DNA of 64,000 nt from Sphingomonas sp. SORGH_AS_0879. Lineage in GTDB: Bacteria > Pseudomonadota > Alphaproteobacteria > Sphingomonadales > Sphingomonadaceae. A model generated the notes under the pieces. The model worked only from the letters and a program-made list of their open reading frames with translations. It did not search any database and was not told the DNA's origin. Below, one piece after another: positions 37,184 to 43,822 of this stretch. The position numbers and the translations under genes are program-made. The first letter of the stretch is position 1. Each line of letters begins with the position of its first letter. The stretch covers positions 3,309,001 through 3,373,000 of the forward strand of contig NZ_JAUTBJ010000002.1 of assembly GCF_030819175.1 (NCBI RefSeq), read 5' to 3'.

Positions 37184-37855
37184 TTGGATGAAGAAACGGG
37201 GGTCACGTCACGGCGGATCGAGCATATTCTTGCAGTCGAACGAGCAGCCCTGTCATTCAATGATGTTGTGATCGCCGCCGGGAAGACCGAAGCTGCTAAG
37301 ATCCTTCGCAGTTCGCTGGGTGAGAAGGCCGCTGATGCCGCTGATGTGCGCCAGCGCGTCGACAAACATCGAGATACAATGACCAGTCTCACCAGCGCCA
37401 AGCGAAGTGGGGAGATTCTGAAGTTCTACCGCGCCCTACTCGCTAAATATGCCTTCGACCTAGATGTCGCGCTCGAGCAGGATGGCGCGCAGTCCATACA
37501 CCGTATCCAGGCGGCGCGTGGCAGCGAGGGGCCTCGCGGACTGCTGGCATATTACTATGCGTTCCTGCAAACCCGCTTTAAATATGCTATAGCCACGGCA
37601 TTTCCGATTGTGATCGATGCTCCCAATCAACAGGGCCAGGACGCAGTGCACCTGCCTCAGATGCTGAAGTTTATCTTTGCGCAGGCGCCGGCTGACGCGC
37701 AGGTCATCGTCGCTGTCGAGGAGGCGTCGCAGGGTCTGCCGGCTGATGTGGATATCCGATCCTATGGCGTGCAGCGGCGGCAAGTGCTGCGCGAAGCTGA
37801 ATTCGATGAGGTCAACGAAAGGTTCCCTGTATATATTAGGAAACTAATCCTATAA
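37184..37855 (+). pseudogene. C-terminal remnant of a large SMC/AAA-like ATPase
   Basis: 223 codons are open, but the first nine are the IS right end, which by chance supplies an ATG. The remaining about 214 aa have a charged coiled-coil-like region (residues 25-110) followed by AIATAFPIVIDAPNQQGQD. That is a Walker B/D-loop-type segment seen at the C-terminal end of SMC-like ATPases of defence and DNA-repair systems. The Walker A half is absent, so it is a fragment cut by the IS. Codon use is less GC-rich than in neighbours. No specific system can be named. Confidence 0.6.
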
Positions 37856-38128
37856 TACGTTGAATTGCTCATTTCAGTGACAATCTGAACGCGACCGGAA
37901 CTTAGTTGTTACATCTTGCGCTTCAACATGTATCGGCACAATCAGCAGTCGACCAAACGTGTTAGCCTGACGAATCCGAATCCGTTGACGACCGGCTTAT
38001 CCGAAACCTGCCTTTTCGAGGCCGGACCAAGAACGGCGGCTTTGTCCCAAAGCAGGCCGCCCCGATGCCAGCTTAGACGCCGAGCAATATAAAGAACAAC
38101 GCCTTGAACATGATGGCCGCCTCCTCAT

Positions 38129-38217
38129 ACCCTATACGAGCAGGACAGCATATTCGGACATGCAGGTGACAAACTTATTGGCAGGTGTCCGAATTGGCTG
38201 GCTCGTCCGTATAGGGT
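38129..38217. repeat. 89-bp symmetrical palindromic element
   Basis: Outer arms ACCCTATACG (38129-38138) and CGTATAGGGT (38208-38217) are perfect complements. So are the inner arms ATTCGGACA (38152-38160) and TGTCCGAAT (38186-38194). Both pairs are separated by exactly 13 bp, and a 25-bp centre lies between the inner arms. It starts 274 bp after the ATPase remnant and ends 21 bp before the stop of the next gene. The rest of the gap (37856-38128) shows no gene. It could be a small non-autonomous transposable element, a recombination site, or a terminator for the gene at 38239. Confidence 0.7.
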
Positions 38218-38238
38218 GATAGACCTCGCTCCGATCCG

Positions 38239-38727
38239 TCAGGCGGCCTGCGCCCACAGCGTGCATTGCGCGTCGTCATACTGCACGCCCGGCCGCATGA
38301 CCTGCCTGGTCAGCCACGCGCTGGCGCGTTCGATGCCGTCGCTCAGATCCTCGGCGGGCTTGCTATCGACGTGAACGATTTCGCGCGGCGCGAGCCGGAA
38401 GTGCCCGCGCACATGGGCCTGTGGCAGGATCAGCCCGCGGTTGCCCGCCTTTGACAGCCACAGGCGGCAGCCGCTCTGGATGTGGCAGCGGCCACCCCGC
38501 GGCAGGAACAGGGCGATGCCGGTCAGCGCCGGGTTCGGACGGTCGCGATATTCGAGGTGCAGGACGTCGGCGTCGGTCTCGACCGCGTGACGGCCCATCT
38601 TGATCTTGTCCTCGATCTCGAGCGGATCGCCACCGGTGATGGCGACGCCAGGCTTGAGCTTGCGGGCACCGAGCAGCAGCTTGACGACGGCGCGGGTGAC
38701 GGCGGCTTCGAAATTCGGGGTGTTCAT
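38239..38727 (-). CDS. hypothetical protein
   Basis: A protein of 162 aa from the ATG at 38727, chosen for its AAGGAG ribosome-binding site. No known family was recognised. The middle looks like a small alpha/beta domain (VLHLEYRDRPNPALTGIALFLPRGG...). The two Cys in CHIQSGCRLW are close together. It is probably co-transcribed with the next two upstream genes (gaps of 63-65 bp, same strand). Confidence 0.6.
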   Translation of the reverse strand: MNTPNFEAAVTRAVVKLLLGARKLKPGVAITGGDPLEIEDKIKMGRHAVETDADVLHLEYRDRPNPALTGIALFLPRGGRCHIQSGCRLWLSKAGNRGLILPQAHVRGHFRLAPREIVHVDSKPAEDLSDGIERASAWLTRQVMRPGVQYDDAQCTLWAQAA

Positions 38728-38792
38728 CTGGATATCTCCTTGTTTCATCCCCCATTTCCGGGGGCCCATTCTCGTCTTCGCTGATCTCAACC

Positions 38793-39305
38793 CTATTCTG
38801 TCCGCCGGCAGGCGCGGACGATCTCGGCGGCGGCGCGCTCGAGCCCGGTCACCCGCTCCCACCCGCTGTTCCAAGGAGCGGGCATCGACACCTCCAACCC
38901 GTGCCGGGTGATCCCGACGAAGAGGTCCGGACGCGCCGGCACGAGGTGCAGGCCGCCATCGGCATCGCGGTAGAAGCTCAAATCCGGCACCAGGATCGGT
39001 CCGGTGACCGAGTGCAGCGCGACATCGGCCCGCACAGGTTCGAGGATTTCGGGGTGGAAGCCGTGCCTTATCAGCACCACGTCGCGCTTGCGGGACGCGG
39101 CACACCGCATCACCGCGTCGTCATAGAGACGCTCGGCGACCGGGGTCGCCACGACGATCAGGTTGTTCTCGAGAGACTCCACGCCCCCCGGCAGGCCGGT
39201 GTTGCCCGCATAGGGGTACGGCTCGTCGGGAGCGAGTGCGGTCAGAACATAGTTGAGGAGCGCGACCGAGGTCGTCGGCAGCGTATCATTTAGGGTCGAA
39301 TGCAT
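38793..39305 (-). CDS. hypothetical protein
   Basis: A protein of 170 aa, acidic, without signal peptide or membrane helix. It contains VVATPVAERLYDDAVMRCAASRKRDVVLIRHGFHPEI and GLEVSMPAPWNSGWERV. No domain was recognised. The ATG at 39305 has only a weak ribosome-binding site (GGTAC). It lies in the middle of a three-gene minus-strand unit in the mobile region. Confidence 0.55.
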   Translation of the reverse strand: MHSTLNDTLPTTSVALLNYVLTALAPDEPYPYAGNTGLPGGVESLENNLIVVATPVAERLYDDAVMRCAASRKRDVVLIRHGFHPEILEPVRADVALHSVTGPILVPDLSFYRDADGGLHLVPARPDLFVGITRHGLEVSMPAPWNSGWERVTGLERAAAEIVRACRRTE

Positions 39306-39368
39306 GGGGGTACCTGCGCAACAGCGTGATCCCCGGACCGGCTGGTCCGGATCAGGCCCCTTCGATTT

Positions 39369-39677
39369 TCATTTCTCTTCAGGGCCTCGCTCGGCCCCGG
39401 CCGATTGTCCCCTCTTCGCGCGGCAGCGGTCGCGGCCATCGCGGAAAAGAGCGTTGCCGATGACGGCATAGGCCCAGCCATCGAGGGTTCGCGCGCTATC
39501 CGCGATGGTGCCGGAACGATAGATTGCCGCGGCGGGGCAATACACCTCGGCCATGGCTGGCACCCAGCCGGCGATGCTGCCAGCGGCTTGGCGTTGCCAC
39601 CATTGTCCGGCGATCAGGGCGGTCAGCAGCAGGATCACGCTCACGCGAAAGATGACGGGGAAGCGGCGGCGCTTCAT
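39369..39677 (-). CDS. small single-pass membrane protein
   Basis: A protein of 102 aa. Basic residues (MKRRRF) are followed by one hydrophobic helix (about residues 8-24), giving an N-in, periplasmic-C topology. The soluble part is Arg-rich with two Cys (YCPAAA, DRCRAK). GGAGAAAAG precedes the ATG. First gene of the three-gene unit. Function unknown. Confidence 0.55.
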   Translation of the reverse strand: MKRRRFPVIFRVSVILLLTALIAGQWWQRQAAGSIAGWVPAMAEVYCPAAAIYRSGTIADSARTLDGWAYAVIGNALFRDGRDRCRAKRGQSAGAERGPEEK

Positions 39678-39869
39678 TTTCTTTTCTCCAGCAGATTGTC
39701 GCTGCCGGAGAAGGTAAGAGTCTCAAAATACGCCAAATCGCACTGTCAGAACTGGCTCAACCTGCCGCATGTTGCAGCAGCCCGAACGTCATTCCTGCAA
39801 GGCGGGACTTGGTTCGTTAACGGGTTCGGCCTACACTAGCCACGTTCGTCAGCAGGCGGACCGAGGCGT

Positions 39870-39994
39870 GAGAACCTCGCGATTAGTAGCCGAATGCCCG
39901 GCCCGAACGAGTTTCAGCCGGGAGGCGCACGCGTATGTCCAGGGTTCCTCCGGGAATCTAAAGGCGTGCGCGCTCGTCTAATCGCGAGTTCTCA
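39870..39994. ncRNA. structured 125-nt element upstream of the subtilase gene
   Basis: The outer arms GAGAACCTCGCGATTAG (39870-39886) and CTAATCGCGAGTTCTC (39979-39994) form a stem of about 16 bp with one bulge. Inside are a hairpin CCCGGC/GCCGGG (39897-39922) and a stem GCGCACGC/GCGTGCGC (39925-39971) capped by TTCC/GGAA (39945-39956). The result is a branched fold. It sits 90 bp before the subtilase start and between two divergent genes; the remaining bases 39678-39869 show no gene. It could be an RNA leader, a small RNA or a folded DNA recombination site. The fold is seen; the role is not known. Confidence 0.45.
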
Positions 39995-40083
39995 ACTTCC
40001 GGCTTTCGGGCCGGCATCGCCTCGTTTCACGGGGCGGTGCCGCCGGCTGGGGAAGCCAAGCATCGCCCGACACGGGGGTGCGT

Positions 40084-42321
40084 ATGGTTGCGGGACACAG
40101 CCGCCAGTGGCGGAAAGCGTTTCAAACGACATCGGTGATATCGGCAGCCATGCTGCTTGCGGCCTGTGGCGGCGGAGGCGTTAATTCGTCCGGGTCGATC
40201 CCGACGCCTGGACCCACGCCGGCGCCCAGCCCGACACCGACGCCGTCTCCCACGCCGACCAGTTCGGCGGATAGCGCCGAGTACAAGGCGTCTGCCGCGG
40301 TGGTCAGTGCGAAGGCCGCCTACGCCTATGACAAAGGCATCACCGGCAAGGGCGTGACCATCGCGGTCATCGACACCGGCATCGCCACCAGCAGCGCCGA
40401 GTTCGCCGGCCGCATCTCGCCCGACAGCAAGACGTTCGAAAGCAAAATCGCGCGTTGCGCCACCTGTGCGCCGGAGACGGTGACCTTCCCGCTCGACGAT
40501 GTGCAGGGCCATGGCACCGAGGTCGCCTCGGTCGCGCTCGCCGCGAAAAATGGCACGGGGGTGCAAGGCGTCGCCTATGACGCGACGCTGCTCGCCCTCA
40601 AGATCGTAGCGCCCGATCTCGAGGGCGTCACCGCGACATCGGTTATCAAGGAAGGTAGCGGCGCGAACGCCGCCAACATCGCCCCCGCCATCACCTATGC
40701 GGTGGAGAAAGGCGCGTTCGTGATCTCGCTGAGCCTGAACGGCGAGGCGGCTGGTCAGACCGCCGCCGAGCAACGTGCGGCGATGGACGGCGTCGTCAAG
40801 GCCGACCGGCTGCTCGTGCAATCCGTCTCCAACTTCGTCGACGACAAAAGCGGCGCCCCTGGGACGATCACCCGCAACCTGGTCGGTGGCAATCTGGAGA
40901 ACAAGGACAGTTTCCTGTTCGGCCTCCGGGTCGACGGCTCGCTCCGCCCGCCGAGTGGCAACGGCCTGCCTGGCGATCTTGCCGACCGCACGCTGGCGGT
41001 GGTTGCGACGGACGTCAGCGTCGTCGGCAAGGACGGGCAACTGACCACCGTCACCGGCAACAGCTTCGCCGCCCCCGCGATCGCCGGGGCCGCCGCGCTG
41101 CTCAAGCAATACTGGCCGCAACTCGGCGGCAAGGCGATCTCGCGCATCCTGCTCGATACCGCGACCGACCTCGGCGACAAGGGTGCAGACCAGATCTTCG
41201 GCGCCGGTTTGCTCAACGTCGAGGCGGCGATGAAGGCACAGGCGCCCGCCAGCGCCTTTGCCGCCGCCGACATGGTGCTGGCACGCTACTCCTCGCTTAG
41301 CCTGTCGGGCCCGTTCGGCAGCGGCGGGCAGTTGTCGGACGCCGTGACCCGGATGACGGTTGTCGACCGCTATGGCCGTGACTTCACCATGACTGGCACC
41401 CCCGCACCACGCAGCCAGAGATCGGGGTTGCTGGCGGGTGCGATGCTGGGGACGATGGACCCGCCGTGGCTCGCCACGAGTGCCAGCGACGCGAAGCTCG
41501 GCTTCGCCTCCGCTACCACCGGGCCATGGGCTGCGGCGCGGTCCAGCCGCCCGGCCACCTTCGCCTTCTCGCCTGCCGCCGGCCAAACCGTCAGTTTCAG
41601 CGCCAATGTCGCGATCGGGCAAGGCGCGGGCATCGCCGGCTCTGCCTTGCGCGGTGTCGTTGCAGCACCGGTTGGCACCTCGTCATCGTGGAGCGGCAAC
41701 GGTTGGTCGGCAGGCTTTGCTTCCGGCGCATCACGCGACGGCCGCTCTGCTTTGCGCAGTGTCACCTTCGCGACGCCGATGGGGCTTGGGGTTGAGCTGT
41801 CGGACCTGACCGAACGCGGACAGGTGCTGGGGCTACGCGCCCCCGCTGGCTTGGCCCTCTCGGGCAGCCGGACGACGCTGGCCACCCTGACGGCTAGCCG
41901 CAGCATTGCAGGCGTGTTGCTGTCGGCACGGGCCACGGCCGCCACCACTCAGGTCGCCGGCGGATCGGACCTGCTGCGCTTCACCGGCCCGATGACCGGC
42001 ACCGCCTTCGCGCTCGACGCGGCGTATCGTCTTGGCGGCGGCACGATGACGCTCGGGCTGTCCTCGCCGCTTCGGCTCGAACACGCCCGTGCGGTCGTCG
42101 AGGCGCCAGTCGCCTATGACCTGATGACCGGCGTGCTCGCCACTCGCCTGACCAGCGTCGACCTGACACCGACCGCACGCGAGATGGACGTCGAGCTTGG
42201 CTGGTCGGCCGCGCTGTCGCCCACCTCCTCGCTGCGGCTCGGCGTCGCCCATGCCTTCGATGCCGGGCACGTCGCCGGCGCGCAGGACACCGCCGGCTTT
42301 CCCAGCCTGACCCTCCGCTGA
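40084..42321 (+). CDS. S8 subtilisin-family lipoprotein protease with C-terminal beta domain
   Basis: A protein of 745 aa. A lipoprotein signal ending LLAAC (Cys28) is followed by a Pro/Thr linker and the S8 domain. The catalytic triad is Asp97 (AVIDTGI), His143 (QGHGTEVAS) and Ser327 (GNSFAAPAIAG). The last 350 residues are Gly/Ser/Ala-rich with alternating patterns that look like beta strands, as in autotransporter-type proteases, but the end is TLR rather than a terminal aromatic residue. The ATG at 40084 has a GGGGG sequence upstream; a GTG at 40078 is also possible. It is followed closely by a secreted protein gene, a possible partner. Confidence 0.88.
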   Translation: MVAGHSRQWRKAFQTTSVISAAMLLAACGGGGVNSSGSIPTPGPTPAPSPTPTPSPTPTSSADSAEYKASAAVVSAKAAYAYDKGITGKGVTIAVIDTGIATSSAEFAGRISPDSKTFESKIARCATCAPETVTFPLDDVQGHGTEVASVALAAKNGTGVQGVAYDATLLALKIVAPDLEGVTATSVIKEGSGANAANIAPAITYAVEKGAFVISLSLNGEAAGQTAAEQRAAMDGVVKADRLLVQSVSNFVDDKSGAPGTITRNLVGGNLENKDSFLFGLRVDGSLRPPSGNGLPGDLADRTLAVVATDVSVVGKDGQLTTVTGNSFAAPAIAGAAALLKQYWPQLGGKAISRILLDTATDLGDKGADQIFGAGLLNVEAAMKAQAPASAFAAADMVLARYSSLSLSGPFGSGGQLSDAVTRMTVVDRYGRDFTMTGTPAPRSQRSGLLAGAMLGTMDPPWLATSASDAKLGFASATTGPWAAARSSRPATFAFSPAAGQTVSFSANVAIGQGAGIAGSALRGVVAAPVGTSSSWSGNGWSAGFASGASRDGRSALRSVTFATPMGLGVELSDLTERGQVLGLRAPAGLALSGSRTTLATLTASRSIAGVLLSARATAATTQVAGGSDLLRFTGPMTGTAFALDAAYRLGGGTMTLGLSSPLRLEHARAVVEAPVAYDLMTGVLATRLTSVDLTPTAREMDVELGWSAALSPTSSLRLGVAHAFDAGHVAGAQDTAGFPSLTLR

Positions 42322-42341
42322 TCCAGCATCACCACAAGGAC

Positions 42342-43013
42342 ATGACTATGTATGACCGAATAATATTCGCAGCGGTTGCAGCCGGACTGCTCACCTTCGC
42401 CGCACCCGCCCATGCCGCCGATCCGGCAACCATGGACGTGGCCGGCATTCGGCTCGGCGACACGCCGCAGCAGGTGAAGGCGGCGTTGCAGCAGGCCGGG
42501 TACAAGGTGACCGAGACGCGCAAGACCGAATCCTTCGCGCAGCGCGTCGCGGTGGAAGTGGCGAACCGCAAGGGTGCGGCGGCACCCAATCCGACCTATG
42601 CCGGGATCGCCGAAATCATCGCCATGGGGCCACACCAGGAGCGCGCCGACATCCAGTTCGCCCAAATCGCCGGCGGCGACAGCGTGTCGCGCGTCGAGGT
42701 GACCATCCCGGGTACCGCGATGGGCGATGCCGCGATGAAGGCACAGCTCACCGCCAAATACGGCAAGCCCGATGCGGTGAAAGATCAGGGGCTTAGCTGG
42801 CATTGGTGCGCACCGCAGGCGGTGAAGATCTGCGGCATGACCTATACTGGCGGCGAGCTCGATACGGCGTGGCCGACGCTGCGGGGCAGCACCGCCATGG
42901 GCGCCAATTCCATCATCCTGGAAGCGGGCACCGATGCCGATCGCCGCCTTAGCCAAGCGTTCGAGGCAGCCGTACTGGCGCGGGCGCCCAAGACAGACCG
43001 GGCCGCGTTCTGA
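42342..43013 (+). CDS. secreted protein of unknown function, partner of the subtilase
   Basis: A protein of 223 aa (221 if started at the second ATG, 42348, which has AAGGA at better spacing). A Sec signal peptide ends at AHAADP near residue 26. The mature part starts MDVAGIRLGDTPQQVKAALQQAGYKV, similar in style to periplasmic proteins with a repeated helix-strand unit. It has two Cys (WCAPQAVKICGM). It lies 20 bp after the subtilase and is presumably co-transcribed. It might be a substrate, inhibitor or chaperone of the protease. Confidence 0.65.
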   Translation: MTMYDRIIFAAVAAGLLTFAAPAHAADPATMDVAGIRLGDTPQQVKAALQQAGYKVTETRKTESFAQRVAVEVANRKGAAAPNPTYAGIAEIIAMGPHQERADIQFAQIAGGDSVSRVEVTIPGTAMGDAAMKAQLTAKYGKPDAVKDQGLSWHWCAPQAVKICGMTYTGGELDTAWPTLRGSTAMGANSIILEAGTDADRRLSQAFEAAVLARAPKTDRAAF

Positions 43014-43051
43014 CGATCGAACGGGGCGGCCGTCGCCGCCCCGTCACCTGC

Positions 43052-43687
43052 TCAAGCGGCGACCATTTGCTCCCATCCGGCACGGAAGGCGTGCCATTCG
43101 TCCGCCCACATGCGGTGCGTCGTATCGACGAGATCGGGATGCTCCGCGGCCCAGCCGCTCGGCGTGTGCTGACGCGCCAGCATGCAGATATGAACGTGCG
43201 GCAGCGCGCGGCTCAATTCATCTCCGGGGGCATGGGCCACAACCACGCTGGTCAGGGACCGGCCGCAAGCGAGATGGATCGCGGCGTAACTGGTCGCCAT
43301 GTCGAACAGGTCGTGGATCGGCTGGGTCACGGCACCGCGCATCGTCAGCACACCGGCGAGCAGGCGCTGATGCGGGCGGACGGCACAATCATACTCGTCG
43401 AGCAGCGGCGCCAACGCCATGTCCCCGACACCCCGGGCGAGCACGAGCCGGTGCTGGCGGGCGGTCACCGGGATGCCGCAGGCGGTCGTGCGCGCGGTGC
43501 TGGTCGGCTCGACGGGTGCCATCTTCGCGCGGATCAGTGCGGTCGCGCTGTTCGCCTTCTGCTTCGCGCGGGGGCGTAGCAGGGCATAGCCCAGTTCCTC
43601 GCATCCGGGCTCGCGCACGTCGAACAGCGTGTCCATCACCGCGCTCGGGCTCAGCCAGCCGGGCACAACGTTCGTCTTGGTCTTCAT
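43052..43687 (-). CDS. hypothetical protein downstream of the relaxase
   Basis: A protein of 211 aa from the ATG at 43687 (GGAAATG upstream); an in-frame extension of 17 codons is unlikely. It has no signal peptide or membrane helix. It is His-rich in the C-terminal half (LPHVHICMLARQHTPSG, THRMWADEWHAF). No family was recognised. It follows the relaxase-like gene on the same strand with a 135-bp gap, so an accessory role in mobilization is possible but unproven. Confidence 0.55.
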   Translation of the reverse strand: MKTKTNVVPGWLSPSAVMDTLFDVREPGCEELGYALLRPRAKQKANSATALIRAKMAPVEPTSTARTTACGIPVTARQHRLVLARGVGDMALAPLLDEYDCAVRPHQRLLAGVLTMRGAVTQPIHDLFDMATSYAAIHLACGRSLTSVVVAHAPGDELSRALPHVHICMLARQHTPSGWAAEHPDLVDTTHRMWADEWHAFRAGWEQMVAA

Positions 43688-43822
43688 ATCATTTCCAGTC
43701 CGGCGGCGCGGGGCTGCTCGCGTCGCCTTCAGGTCCATTTCACCATCATGGTGCAGCCGACAGGCTATTCCCCTCCTTCCTTCTGGCCGATCGCATCGAT
43801 CGGGGCGGCCCGAAATCCGTCA

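Larger units (their letters stand above)
35962..37210 (-). mobile_element. IS3-family insertion sequence (IS407-like), complete
   Basis: About 1.25 kb. The ends are TGACGTGACCCC... at 35962 and its near-complement ...GGGGGTCACGTCA at 37210, extending imperfectly to the shared ATCCA about 25 bases in. It carries the two overlapping transposase frames on the minus strand. The sequences directly outside the two ends do not match as a target-site duplication, and the flanking genes are unrelated. Confidence 0.88.

Noticed and set aside
37184..37210. Start codon of the ATPase remnant taken as a real N-terminus
   Set aside because: The ATG and the following eight codons belong to the IS right end, so the start is accidental.
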